Below are positions 36,209-49,828 of a stretch of 64,000 bases of DNA, in pieces (positions within the stretch are counted from its first letter, which is position 1; every line of letters starts with the position of its first letter). Origin of the DNA: Isoetes taiwanensis (taxonomy: Eukaryota; Streptophyta; Lycopodiopsida; Isoetales; Isoetaceae). Both the position numbers and the translations under genes were made by a program. Location: assembly GCA_021234155.1 (NCBI GenBank), contig JAJEKV010000001.1, positions 745,927-809,926 on the forward strand. Direction: 5' to 3'. Below the pieces are notes generated by a model, which made no database searches, had not been told where the DNA came from, and was given only the letters and a program-made list of their open reading frames with translations.

Positions 36209-36664
36209 ATGTCAACAAAAGGAGCAAACCAAGCTACGCGAACCACAAAGCACCTAAGGCTGACTAGGACAAGCTTCCCCCCCTTGCACCAGCAGGAGAA
36301 CTTTCATCGGGCCCAAAAAGTAGGAGACCATGAGGGGAGGAGACGATATCGTGGAAGGAACATCTCCGACTTGAAGGCCTATATCAAGATTAGGGGCAAG
36401 ATCAAGGAGGGAGCATATTCTCGCCGAACAAGAATTCGACCCGTAAAACACCTAGAAACCAAAGGAAGAACGACCTTACTATGTCAGCCCGTGAGTAACG
36501 AGACTGAATGGATAGGACCCAAAGGACGGAGGAGACGCACACTCCAGCCACAGTACAAATCACACAAAGGCTACCGTAGGAGCTATGATAGGTGCAATGG
36601 AGATGACCATACTTCCGTGCATGAGAGAGGCACCTCTAATGTAGCAAAGCCCAAGCAAATGTGA
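36209..36664 (+). CDS. 151-codon basic ORF (doubtful gene)
   Basis: The longest open frame in the window's first 58 kb after errors. It is strongly basic (many Arg/Lys), without cysteine pairs, membrane segments or any motif I recognise. The unit-1 equivalent (2,790-3,240) is not open, owing to small indels. Its location in the LTR-element interior would suit a gag or RNA-binding remnant, but it could be a chance frame in purine-rich DNA. Confidence 0.2.
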   Translation: MSTKGANQATRTTKHLRLTRTSFPPLHQQENFHRAQKVGDHEGRRRYRGRNISDLKAYIKIRGKIKEGAYSRRTRIRPVKHLETKGRTTLLCQPVSNETEWIGPKGRRRRTLQPQYKSHKGYRRSYDRCNGDDHTSVHERGTSNVAKPKQM

Positions 36665-39600
36665 GTCGCGACTCGTAAATTCAACATGCAGAGGAATGAC
36701 AATGCCCGCCTAATCGACCACAATCTCTGAGAGCTGCGGAAGACATTCAAGAATGCCCAACCGCAATGCCAGTGATTCTACTCAAGCGATCAATGGCACC
36801 GCGACATCGGGCAACCCCCGCAACGTAAAACACCGCATGTAGGGACGCTTGAGCGGTCACCGCATTCCTCACTTACGGTAATATACACATTAAGGAGGAG
36901 CATCTTTTCAAGGGATCACACATTTAACACTCTTCGCGAACCGGGCGCGGACGAAGCTCGGATCAGACATGAAGCTCAATAATAGTAGCAAAGATCTCAA
37001 AGGAACCCGAGTCAACCGTAACAAAGAAGATGCAAAGAAACCAAAGGGTCAAACGCGATAGGAGGAGGGGAAACCCTAAAGGAGTATAAACAATTAAGTA
37101 GATCTTCGTGAGTTGTTTTGAAAAAGTGGATGAATTAAAATCCCAATGTAAATGCAAGCAAGATAGGTCTATTGTATATCTCGGGTGCTCACAGATATAG
37201 TGGAGAAACATGAGTTTAAAGTCATGTTTTACGGATTTAGTGTTTAGATCGTGAAGCTCCTTCACTGACTACACCAAAAGAGGAAGCAAGGAAGCACAAC
37301 TATAGCCCAAGATCAAAATGGAAGAGCAAGTACGAGGGAGAAACGATGGAGGCCAAGCAAACCTTCGACCCAAACACTTCGGAAGTGCCCTAAAGTAGAA
37401 GACAGCTCGCCCACCCAATGTCGTAATAAGAGACAACATCGGGTCATGTCAAGATCATCAGCCGCACTGTGACATCGCCGTGACGAACACTACATCTCGT
37501 GGCAAAGAGCAACACTTGACTTAACTTATGACACGAGGGCCTCAACAATAGAAGGAGGAATGCCCCGACATCAACGAGCCAACTAAGAAGGCAACATCTC
37601 GACAACCATAATTCCACCTTGTGGTAGTATAGGGTGATGCGCTATGACACATATATTAGATGGAGATGCACTTACGAAAAGGCACCGCGACGCAGAGATA
37701 TGCCTTCAACAACTAAGTGATGATGGCTTGCCGTACTTTCTACCAAGAATTAGAAGAGAAGAAGCCGATCATATCTCCCCGACATGTGGCACGCCAAACG
37801 CCCAAGGTAGAAGCATTCATTACACCTTAATGACAAGGATAGCAATCAAGCACCTTCGCAAAAAAGAGAGTTCAAGATAATAGCCAAGCTTATTCAACCA
37901 CAAGAGTATATCTAAGGCGTGTATTTCTTCAACTCAAGGATCAAGTCGCGCAGATATAAGGATCCATCATCCCGACAACATAGCCAGCAGGAGGAGAGCC
38001 ATGATGCCTTACTTGCCGTGGAGACCGACATGCATAGAGGGACAAAGGTCGTGAACCGAAAGTCGGAGAAGTGCTAGCAACCGACTTCTTCCACGAAGCT
38101 TCCTAGAGGCAAATGTAGGAGAATCAAAACCGACGAAAGCACAATCAAAGCCACCGGAAGGTACCTCAAGAGAAGAAGACGGGCATAGCATCGTGGAACG
38201 TGACAACGCCCAAGCCATGTGATCGAGGGATCAAACAAGGAAGTTTGGAAGCTCGATAGGCGAGCCGATGACTTGCACGCTGACTTGCATGCAACTTGGT
38301 GAACCCAAGGATGGACGATCCAAAGAACAACCAAGTAGAAGAGAACAACCCTGAGAGGAGTATAGCCAAAGGAATCACAAGATAGCCTTCAAGAGACGCC
38401 TTCAAATAGCTCCAAGTATCATGAAGGGGGGAACAATTCATCGCCTCGAGAACGTGATTGGGAAGGAAATGCATAGGAGTAACTATAATTATACACGACA
38501 TTGTTAACAGACATCCAATGTATTGAAACCACTTGGTGAGATTGATCTCCTCGCTAAGAAGGAATCATTACTAGGATAATTGTTAACCATGTATAAATCT
38601 AGTACCTCCAAAGAATAATCCAACCGAAAGAAAAGAAGTAATCTAACAAGTCCCGCCAACTTGTTACGATGACATCAATTCGATTGGTAGGAATATTCCA
38701 AGAGCTAAATAACTAAGAAAGGGGAATCTCTAGAATATAAAAAGAATAGTACATGTAAGATACATCTAAAATAACAATTATAGTAATCAAATAGTCTTTT
38801 GAGACAAAAGGAATTGTCATGATGACAAAACCTTGTGGTTTAGAATCGCTCTAACTAAGTAGGTAACCCATAACTAGATTGAAATAAAATATGCATCCAT
38901 CTTAGATGATTATATATGTCAGCCTAAGGCTAGTAAATTAACGCGCTTAAGTAAGAAGCGATAACCTCTTTAGGGGAGAGACAGATATGACGCTGTGTAC
39001 AACGCCATTAAAGGAGTGCAGACCATTTTCTTTTCAAGAAAGTGGGAGGGCTCAATCTTATGATTGAACGCATTTGCATCAAATTGACCTAACCCGAGAA
39101 TAGAGTTCACCCCGCAATGGTCAAGAGAATAGAGCGTGAAGCTAGATAGATACCTTAGTGCTCGTGTGGCCTTCAACGGCAGACCGACGTGAAGTAGCTA
39201 ACTACACACCAAGGAATGGAGCAAAACTATGGGAGCAACGCAACCACCAAGTCATCTCCAAATTACCGACGCCGGCTCAATGGGTGGATGCATTCTAGCC
39301 TTAGGTAAGGCGGTGCATGCATTACAAGCTTTAATGTATCTTATAAATAAGTTACATATAGATCCTAATAATTGCATAGAAATTATCAGACGATATAAAA
39401 GCAAATAAGTTAAATAACAAACGATAATGGAGGTAGCATGTTAATTAATCCTTCGCAAGGATGAAATTCCTTCCAAGGATAGCTATATGACCCTGGGTCC
39501 TTATAAATATAAATAGAGAATAGAATTGATATACTTAAGTGCATCTTAGGGATATATACTCCAAGGGTAATGCAAGACCCAAGGAAGAGAATAAGAAGCA

Positions 39601-42600
39601 CATCTAATTCTTGTGTATGATAATTAAAACCTTCTATGTAACAATAGGTCTAAAATCGTGGTTATTGTTTAAATAATCGCGATCTAAAAAGTAATTAAAT
39701 ATTGTAAAGCTTAGAGTAAATATAATTGTACTATCGAAGTAATGCATCCGATGCTATGATAATGTTAATTCATAAATATTACCTTAGGTAATTATGTAAA
39801 TCACATGCATTAAAGGAGCCAAAGAAAAATCGTCGTCGCATGTCGATTTGTGTAGATCTATAGCTTGCCTAGTTTAGATCCACGATGCAACCTATGAGGT
39901 AAGGGTTGCATGCGTTGTTACCGATGATGAGATTACTACGGGTGATCTCTAGGACGTGGTGTAATGTCAATGTAGGCATGACCATGTTCCGCTTTGGAAA
40001 GTCTACTTGCCCCACTAAGTAGACATCTAACCTTGAGAGAAAGGAGGTCATTGAGGAATGCATTGATAGGAAAAGCACCTCTAGCCCCATATATGCTTTT
40101 GATAGGAGGAATCTGGCCTTCACGCCCATATAACGGAAGGACCTATCCCTCTACGCTGGGCAACTAAAGGTGTAGGCATGAGCGCATATGTGCATTATAG
40201 GGTACTGCCTCCTCGCCACGCATGGAAGAATCATCCCTTCCTATGCCGAGATTAGCCATGCATTCATGTAGATAGGTGGGGTGGTCACCATATAACCAAA
40301 ATTTTAATTAATATAATGGTAATAACGTAGTGTTGACCTCTGCAGCCAATAAGAGCTCCGAGGGCCCACGAGGTCGAACTATGGAAGACATGCAACACAA
40401 ATTTTGTTATAACGTTGTTGCAAGGGATGAAGAGTACCTTAGAAGTGTAAATTTTGTATGAAATTGATAAACTTTGATAAACTTAAATGTTGTATTAAGT
40501 AAGGTTAATAATTACCTTTGGCGTGGATTAAGTTATGAAATCATAAGTTAATTGATAATGAAATAGCACAAGAATGTCTTAAACATTACCTTAGAGTAAT
40601 TCTAATAATTAAGATAGTAAGTATGTAATTATAGATATTGTAAAATTAATACAGGATTTTAAGGTGCGAAGACTTGCAACACAAATTTTGTTGGAATGTG
40701 TCACCTTAAATAATAATTGTATATGAAAGTGTTAAATTGTGATAAACTAAATGTTGTGATAACGGAGACTAATAAGTACCTTGTTTTAACACTAGAGTTG
40801 TCCCGAAGACCATTTCTCGCGATTTAAATGGTCCACCATACCCCCGCCACTTAAACCGATATATATCTTCACAAGATAAATTTTAATTTTAAAATATACC
40901 ACCACTATTTGAGTCTTCACTTGATTCTTAACCACCCGTGAGAATTTCATGACCATTGGATACACCTTTATATTGGTATGATTGTTCAAACTTTGAAGAA
41001 TTTGGCAGTTTTACAAAGACTCTAAAACAGCATTCTTCAATTTTCTAGCATAAAAGTGTCTAAACCTTTGCTAAATATGAAATTAATTGATGTATTATGA
41101 TAAAACATATCAATTTGCATGTTTCCATGTTTTGCCACTATCATTTGATTTTAATTGAAGTCGCCAAACCCTATTTTGCTTAAAAAATGTCGCATGAGGT
41201 TCAAGAATTATTTCTCTCTTATTATTATAAGTTTTGACTTAGTTTTTGTGACAATGAGTCCTTAACTAGGTAACCTATAGTCCAAAGAATTTTTTTATGT
41301 TTATATGTTTTATTAGTATCAAGTATTAATTTAAGAAATTATTGTACGTAATTCAAAAATAAAAATATGGGTTAAAGTGCTTCAATAAATCCCATCCATA
41401 AGTCTCATAAGGATAGTAAATGATGCATTCTAATCAACTCTATGTAGGAATTTACTTTATCAACATAAATATAGTGTAACTAGGGTATAACCATGCATTA
41501 TCTAGATCTAAACGAAAGCTCTAATATAACAGGATGAACACAAAGAAAGGTTCCAAAGTGCATTGATTATACCTTTATAGGTCTAAAACTCAACAATAAT
41601 GTAGGTAGTGATAGTTATTGATGAATAGAGACAATATCAATGTAAGTTTAGCCATGACTATAAATAAATAGATCAAAAGACTTTCCGCACTGCTTTTCTA
41701 GTTCATCTCAAAAATTAACTTATTGCACTATAATTCTTCCATAAGCCTTTTAAATGGCGCAATGTATGATAAAAGGGATATTGAGATCCTTGTTGTGGTC
41801 TTATTAGGAAAAAAAAAATGAAGAAACCCGCTTACTTTCCAATATTATAAAGTTAGACAATGTGTGGTCGCTCCAAAATGTTGTAGTCTAAGTAGGACTT
41901 TTATGATAGGCTACCTTTGTTGGCAATATATATCTCAAATTTCATGTTAGGATAATATATTATATACAAGATTTGAATATAAATAAGCATGGACTATGTA
42001 TAGGTCCGTGGATTAAACCAAATGGATTGAGAAAATTTCTCATTTATTTGCATTGGCTCTATTCATTTTGTTCCCTACAATAATATTATTATTTTTCATC
42101 GCCCCAGAAGATAATCTTTGAAAGGTGTAAGTGGACTTTTCTCATACATTCAAAGTAGCCCTTAACTACTTAATTTTTGTGTCTGGATATCACCTTTTAG
42201 ATAGACAATCCTCCCTAATCAACAAATGTTATCATATATAATGTGATATAAACTATATTCTAAAGAATTGATTAAGATGATGATGTTCTTAACTTTAACC
42301 CAGAGGTCATGTGGACCAATAATTGGCATCGCCATAGCAGTCTAGCTTTGATCTTCTTTAGGCATATCTTTTCATATTTTTCCTTGGTTCATCTTGCATT
42401 GCTATCTTAACTTTGGGAAGCTTTGAAATATGGTGTTTGACGCTCATTTTCAAGGCACAAATCTAGAGATCAAATATGGAAAATATTTGATGATAACTTG
42501 AACTAATACTAAAAAGTTTTAGCCCAAACCTAGCAATAGATATTTTTAGTGATAGAGGATCTCATGAAATATTAATATCCTCAAATTCGGCTTGAGATCC

Positions 42601-45491
42601 AATAAGGTAAAGAAGTTATTGATTTAAAATGAACCTGTGGACCAGTAATGGTCTTATGTACAGAAACCTTTATTGATTTATCATGATCGTGCCTTTTGCT
42701 CTTTTTCTTTACTTGTTTTTTCATTGGTTTCATATCCATGTAAGCATTATATATTACTAGTAATGTAAAGTACCGTTGCCGCGTAAGTTTGTAATCTGTA
42801 AATGATAATCCTGCAGATTCACTTTGGAAACACGATGTCTTGACTTTGTTCACTCTTAATCTAATGCATGATATCAAGTGTTATATGCAACTCCCACTTT
42901 TTAATATCTTCTCACTGTCATGTTAGATCAATAGGCAATATCTCATAGCCAAGACATAAGGCAAGGCTATAAGAAATCTATACACGTAGAAATCTCTATC
43001 TATGAGAAGGTGAACACTTTATCGTCCCCATGAATTGTATTCAATGACTTTGGAAATAGTTCACAAAGCTTTTTGTATAGACAATGGTTGGTTCATTGAG
43101 CTTTGCCTAGATAATGGTACAACCACATCCTTGAAAACCAATTTTTGAGGTTTAATTTCATTACATTCATGACATTTGCTTTCCACTAAACCACCAAATC
43201 AAATCTGGTTTGTTCATGATACCAATAAGAACTTACATAATATTTTACCTTAATGATAAGACCGGTGGTAAGACTAAGGAGAATGGAAAGATAAGTAATG
43301 AAACACATGCAACAAAACTTACATAATGTCATCAAGAATTAATAGCAATGGTTGAAAATTCCAAATGCCTACCTCAAGTTCATGTAGCAATAGTAATTAA
43401 TAACAATGGTTGAAAATTCCAAATGCCTACCTCAAGTTCATGTAGCAATAGTAGAAAATTTTAAACGCCTACCTCAAGTTCATACAAAGAAACATGGAGT
43501 TTTCCCCTTGGGATGGAGTTTTCCCCACCTTTGTATATGATCTCTTGTTCATTTTCTAAATATTCAAGTGACAATTTACTTAATAAAAAGAAGAGTATAT
43601 TTTAAAGCACGCCTTCTATATCCGAGATCTTCTATACCCACATCGCTTCCAAGGATCATCCTCCAAGGCCATTTCCAAATGTGTATTACGTGAATCAGAA
43701 GTCAAAAAAGAATTGCGTACCAAACAAAGAACATCTAACTAAAATTCACCATATAACAAAGGCAAAATTCAAGTCAAGTTATTTTATTTTCAAATGAACT
43801 TTGTGTAGATAATAATAATACTGCAGACATGGTTCAAAACTTAGACAAAAAAAAATTTGCATTTGCACTTAAAAAAAAAAATACTTGCACAACATAATCA
43901 CACCAAATTAGAAGTAATAATTACATTCAAAGACCGAGGCCAAAGTAAGCCAATTTTTTTCCATTTTATGATAGCTAGCATAAGATCCATATTAGCTAGC
44001 ATAAGATCCGTGATCTTGCAAGTTGTTTGGCTCACGTGCAATAAAACTTTCTAGTCAGATTATTCTATGGCAAATCATCCACCAAAAATGATGATGGATA
44101 TGTTTCTTCATTGGCCATATTCCAAAACCATAATGCACATCTCTCGCAATAGTTATAAGGCATCAAGTCAATGCATAAATTATGCTATATATCATTAAAA
44201 AAAAGGTAAAACCTGACAAGAATTTGCAAGCTTTGTAACTTATGAACATTAAAGCCCTCAGAGAAAAAAGGTAAAACTAATCGCTGATGTTCCAAGCTTT
44301 GTAACTTATAAACATTAAAGCCTGTAGATACTTGTTTCCAGAAACACGCATTTCTTTTGCATTGTGTTGTCTTGTTGCTTGAATCTCCAGCTTTTGCTCT
44401 CCTTTTTGTCACCACATTTTTAGTCACCACATAGGATATTAAATATGAGGATTTCGTAGATTAACCGGATCACTTAACCGCTAATTATATCATAGGCTTC
44501 GGGATACATAATACAAACAGCTTGAATAATTCGGTTAAGTATTTTGCCCTCGATAGGAGACGGAGAAGACGGAGAAGATGCTGCTCCTCCAAGTGTTCAC
44601 GTGATAGATGAGATTGCAGATAAGTCCAAGATTTACACGGCTCTAACTAAGGCATATTTTCTTCTAGATTCATGATTCAAACCATTGTCAAATAAATAGA
44701 GATGTCTTTTGTGCCCGAGGTAAGTTCCCATTTGCCGACCGCCATGACAAAATCAAGTAGAAACCCTATTAAAGACAACTCAAACTTGAATATCTTAGCC
44801 ATAAGCATCAACTGATCAGGTCGCTCTTGGATCCCTCGCGAAATGTCCTCTTTCCTTTTTTTCAAGTGTCGTCCCAAAGGATATGTCTAGCTAATTGTGT
44901 GACTTAAAACATTTTAGCTCGATTATAACCAAAACTTACATGGAAATCAAACCAGATTGACGCTTAGGAGCTCCTAAGGATATTTCCCTTGCAATGCTGG
45001 GTCTCAAGCCTCGAATACAACAAAATTGAAATAGTGAGACTCTTTTGAATAGTCGCCTTGAGCAAGCCGCCATCACAAAAAATATGTATGTGTAATACCG
45101 AGAGGCTTAAAACCTCGAACAAAGGGTGCTTAGCTCTATCAAGAAAAAAACTCTTTTTTTTTTATTTTAATTGATCAATGGGCCGCCCAAGACAGCTCAC
45201 AAAGCCCAAAAGCCTACCACGGTTTTTGATCCGCTATAACTCGTAGCTGCAAGCAGATGACGCCAACCTCAACCCTCTCCGCCTCAACGCCTCTCATCGC
45301 TAGGAGTAACTTTTTCTTCACGCCAAGACATAAATCATTCGGGGCTTCTTAATAAGCACCGCTCATTGCACAAACTGCCTCTCACTTGTATCTTAATGGA
45401 AAGCTCCTCATCGCGGGTGATCCCAGCTCGCATTGCTTTCACAAAGGCCTGCCGAGGAATTTCCATTAATTGTTTGCTCATATGAGCGTTT

Positions 45492-45690
45492 TGAGAATTT
45501 TGATTTTGCGAGTGAATCTCCAACTTGCAATTTATAATGCAAGACTCTATGCTAGTTGTTCTCTATTCTGCAAAGGAAGCTTATCTCACTTCTAAATAGT
45601 AAGAATTTTGATTTTTGAGAGTGAATCTCCAACTTGCAATTTATAATGCAAGGCTCTATGCTAGTTCTCTATTCTGTGAAGGAAGCTTCC
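45492..45690 (+). repeat. About 105-bp tandem duplication, unit 2
   Basis: Same pair as at 12,015-12,215: the AATCTCCAACTTGCAATTTA block occurs twice, each copy followed by a CTAGTT...CTCTATTCTG...AAGGAAGCTT segment. Confidence 0.75.
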
Positions 45691-45874
45691 AAATAATGGC
45701 AGGATGCTACATGGGAATGAATGGAGGATAAGAACAACTGCAAGACCCCACAACATATCTCCAAACTATCAAAATGGAAGAAACATGCAAACATAAAACA
45801 TTAATGCATTAGCGTCAAACTATGAGTAGCTATGCCATGAATTAATAGATTCTCTAAGCATACATTTATTTCGT

Positions 45875-46036
45875 TTGAGAGCACAATTAAGAGCACATGC
45901 CATAGATGTCAACAAACAAAAACTTCTTTCTGCCTCTGCCATAGAAAATCACGCAGGGCCAATATTTTGCAAATCATGCAGGCCTCTAAGAAAAAAAGCT
46001 ATGCACGCTGAAGCTATAGCAGCTCATTTCATCAAA
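45875..46036 (+). pseudogene. Captured exon-like fragment, unit 2 (open)
   Basis: A frame open from at least 45,875 encodes an Ala/Lys-rich stretch (RAQLRAHAIDVNKQKLLSAS) and then IFCKSCRPLRKKAMHAEAIA, ending HFIK at 46,036. It is followed by GTAAGG, a consensus 5' splice donor. The CxxC and the basic run look like part of a nuclear or RNA-associated protein, but I cannot assign a family. It sits about 1.25 kb from the right end of the TIR element with no downstream partner exon recognised. Confidence 0.4.
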
Positions 46037-47344
46037 GTAAGGCTGCTTCCTGTTGCTTTGCCAGGACAGACTTCAAACCTGCTTGATTTCTAATCTGCAG
46101 ATCTCTGAATTTCTGGACAATTATTCTTTCTACATGCACACAAATCAGCATTTGCACAGAAAAAGTTGTAAATAGAAAGTTCATAGCCAAAATCTAGATA
46201 TATAAATATTATGACTGATATGAATTGGATATTAAGATTGAGGAGACAATTTCCTAAAAGAGGCTTCTACGCCAGATTTTGATTTCATCGATGGTATGGC
46301 CAAAGTTATAAAGAATACTTAATTTACTGATGGCATGGAGCTCGAAGTTAATGTTGGTAGCAGAGCAGTTTTAAAACCTAGGAAGATTGCAGCAGAGTAA
46401 GTCCACTGCTAAGTTAGTAGCATTATGCAATGAAATATCTGTGTTTGTTCCACCTAAATGCAACGCGGCAAATGCAAAGCCAAAAGGATTCCCTAACTAT
46501 AACTCGTGATTTTAAGCCTTAAATTGAAATAAACGTGGAAAAATGCTTACCTGGTCAAGATTGGAACGATCTGACCATCCGATAGCTAGATCTTATCTCC
46601 ACCGTCTAGATTAGGGCAGGATGCAACACCCTATAACATTATAATATAGGATTTTTCAATGACATACTATTTCAATAAATTTCTTTCAAATATAACAAAA
46701 TAGACATCAATTAAAAGTTGCTTAAAAGTGTTATTATAAGTTAAAATAAGCTTCCAAATTACAGCCCAACAAATATTTTTTATGCATGGACCAATTAGTC
46801 AAGTACTTATATACCAAATTTGAAGTAAAAAATCATTTTCATGCAAAAGTTATAGAATTTTATTGAAACAGCCTCCGGGAACCATTATTGGTCCACGTAA
46901 CATTTAAAACTGCTTTTGACCCCGCCATGTTTGATCGGCTATATCTTCCCTTTCTAGACTTCGGATTGGAACAAGGTTTTTGTGTATTAATCCTTATCTC
47001 GTATAGAAAATATCATTATAATGAAAAAAATAAAAAATCCTTTTATTGAGACAGCTTTTACATTATGTAAACATGAAGCAAACTGACTTGACCCCCTTGA
47101 TTCATCTAAACATAACTTTCAATTTTGGGGTATATGCATTCTTAACTATTTTTCCCGGTGTGTAAACATGACTGCCATATATTAACATGTAGAAAGGGTT
47201 TAAATCAATTTTATGTCATTGATTTTATATGAATTTTAAAACGAACTGTACAAATGAACCATTTATGGTCCATCAAGGGACAACTCTAGTGTTAATAGAA
47301 GTTACCATTTGACAAGTTATTTGATAATGTAATGGCATAATAAT

Positions 47345-47575
47345 GATTTAATAATGCCTCCATTCTAGATCACAAGCTATATAATATCTAGATCACAAGC
47401 TATATAATATCGCTATATCAAACAAACCGCCTAGTGAATGCTAGGCACTTTTTTCAATTATCAAAATTGGACAATGGAACGATAAAACCTAGACATTGGC
47501 GCAAAGAATGTTGGGCACCATTCCTAAGAACTTAAATTATTCTTGAATACTTGAAACAACACTTAGTGTTGCCCA
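47345..47575. repeat. Hairpin and 23-bp repeat cluster, unit 2
   Basis: Counterpart of 13,872-14,080. It has the doubled CTAGATCACAAGCTATATAA (then TAT) repeat, a GCCTAG...CTAGGC hairpin, GTTGGGCACCATTCCTAAG and the CAACACTTAGTGTTG palindrome. Confidence 0.45.
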
Positions 47576-48499
47576 TATGGAAAGCCAACTATGATGTAAA
47601 AATAGTCGATTAGAAGGGGATTAGAAGGGGTTCGCTTAAATTCGGGAAGTTATAGTGGACGGTATGTACAATTTTAGTAGCTTATTGCCCTAGGACTAGA
47701 TGGTTAGTAAGAAAGATCTTGATTTGAGTGCAAAGGCCGTGATTGACCTTTATATTGTTAACATATGCTCAGTAACGCCAAGTAATCGCTATTTAGTGCC
47801 TTCTAGAATTCCCATGTGTGGGCCACCACATAAATGTATATCCATCAATGCCTTAGAAACATTTTCTACAAATAGCTCTAAGCATGTCAATCTCTAACCT
47901 CATTTCGCCTCCATCTTTGCAGCCTTTTGACCATCTTAGTGCATCGCTAAGGATAAGGCATGTATCATCAATTTATAAAAACTCACTTTACATCAAGGCA
48001 TTGCAACCTTTAACATCATTTTTTCATTTAACATCATTTTTTCAATTTAACTTTAACATCGCTTTTAACATCGCTTAACACTTGAACGCCACAACCTCTT
48101 GTTTAATACAAAGAACACTTGAATAGGGAGAGGATGTAAATGAACGCCAAGAATGGATAAATGCACTCAAAAAACGAAGAGTAATGGTGCACATCGGGTC
48201 CCGCATTTTAATGCTTCAATCGCACTTCAGCCACCCCAATTAATGAGATCAGATGGCCAATTATTGGGCCATGCAATTGACATTACAGAATTGAGATCCA
48301 AACTATGGCCCCTTCTAGAATTCCATGTGGGCCTAATTGCTTTGAATGTATTGTGTCCACACGATATCCAATGTAAAACATATAAATAATGTGCATGCCT
48401 TAGAAACATTTTCATCAGTTCTAAGCATGTCAATCTCTAACCTCATTTCGATCTCCATCTTGGCAAAATTTTACCATGTGAGAATAACCTCTCGCAAAT

Positions 48500-48524
48500 A
48501 TCATCATCATCATCATCAATTTAT

Positions 48525-48586
<62 letters not shown>

Positions 48587-48598
48587 ATCATCATCATC
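48500..48598 (+). repeat. (ATC)n microsatellite, unit 2 (interrupted)
   Basis: Two blocks of ATC are separated by AATTTATA near 48,519-48,526. A further frame slip (CAATC) occurs near the end. The unit-1 tract is uninterrupted. Confidence 0.95.
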
Positions 48599-49382
48599 TA
48601 TTATAATGTTTGTAATGGACCGCCTTAATGTGGACGGGCTTAGATCTATTTAACACGGAATCAGGGGAGGGGCCCGTTTTCCAAAACTATCTTCTAGAGT
48701 AAAAGTTATCCAAGAGCATGGCGCTATGTTGCGTAAAACTGTCGCCCAAGACCTCAATCTTCTCCCAATTAATGAAGAGATAGTCCAAGATGGTCGGAAA
48801 TTGAAGCTTTGGTTCAGATAGTCCAAGATAGGATATATAGGATCATTCCATAGTAGGTCGGAGACCAGGGACTAGGGTTTTGTTGGGCCATTTATCCAGG
48901 CCCATGAGATAGCACATGTGAGGCATTTTGTTTCAACGCTCATAGAGTCTTTGTTTGTATTGATTTGAAGGATGCCCTCGCCTCATACATGCCAAGAACT
49001 TGCGGTTTATTGGGGTTGAATCTAAACCTTGTGTGCCGGATTCATCATCGTGGTTGGACGGTCCTCTATCCAAGAATCATCAAGAATCTCATCATGATCT
49101 TATAAAACTTATGCAGTTTTTCTATCTTATATATCTCTCCTATACAGAGGAAAGATAACTTGTGGGCAGCTAAAAAACACTTCAGTAAGTAGCTCCTCGC
49201 CTTTACACTTTGTTCTCGCACTTAGAGTAAAAGTTGAGTGGCAGTGGCTTCCCAAATTTTAGTGATCTCTCGGAGGATTTTAGTAATGAATTCTTCGGCC
49301 TGCCGAGTTGAAGATGATTTGAGCAAGATTTTGGTATTGAGAAAATACTCCAAGCTTCTTGCATCTCAGATACGTATAATTT

Positions 49383-49828
49383 GTGTTGCAAAGACCCCTT
49401 TGTTGGATGATACCATCCGGCCTTTGTTGGGCCTTTTGCCTACGTAGGATGGGGAGAGGCAGTGCGGGTCCTCTAAAAACTCAAGAAGTCGATTTAGTTC
49501 GGAGCAGCATCCGCAGAGGTCCAGATGAAATGTTGGTTTGCCACGTAGATGATGTTGTGGGCTTGTAGATAATGATGCGGTGGAAGAGCTTGATCCGACA
49601 ATGTGTTGTGGCTTTAAAGATATGAAGCGTGATGCAAATAGGGTAGATTTGATGCGAATTTATACTGTGCCAAAAAGGAGGTCAAGAAGATGGCATTTCA
49701 TGAGAATAATCCGCAGATTTTGTGACGGCGTTGCCGGGCCAATGTCGCTTAAGATGCATTTAAAAATTTGGATGCGGGGGGAAACACAGATGCTTTGCTT
49801 GTCGCTATCCGGCATTAAGTTAAGATAG
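49383..49828 (+). pseudogene. Gene-like remnant in Helitron interior, unit 2
   Basis: Two overlapping-frame open stretches (49,383-49,568 ending DEMLVCHVDDVVGL; 49,580-49,828 beginning EELDPTMCCGFKDMKRDANR) are separated by stops. Unit 1 (15,880-16,250) is frame-broken at different points. The sequence is less AT-rich than its surroundings. No family recognised; probably captured coding DNA. Confidence 0.3.

Larger units (their letters stand above)
34786..40785 (+). mobile_element. Internal region of LARD-like element, unit 2, left part
   Basis: Same order and content as 858-7,296. No polymerase, integrase or zinc-knuckle motif is readable. The region from 38,500 to 40,780 is AT-rich, with near-identical blocks between the two units interrupted by scrambled patches. 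Confidence 0.5.
40790..47291. mobile_element. 6.5-kb CACTA-like TIR element, unit 2
   Basis: CACTAGAGTTGTCC starts at 40,790 and its inverted form ends at 47,291, with TTAA on both outer sides (40,786-40,789; 47,292-47,295). It is collinear with 7,301-13,799 and within a few bases of the same length, so the insertion predates the duplication. No transposase is readable. Confidence 0.65.

Noticed and set aside
49383-49568. DDV motif (CHVDDVV) as a possible reverse-transcriptase YVDD box
   Set aside because: None of the other reverse-transcriptase landmarks occur nearby in either copy, and the frame stops at once. A three-residue match is not enough.
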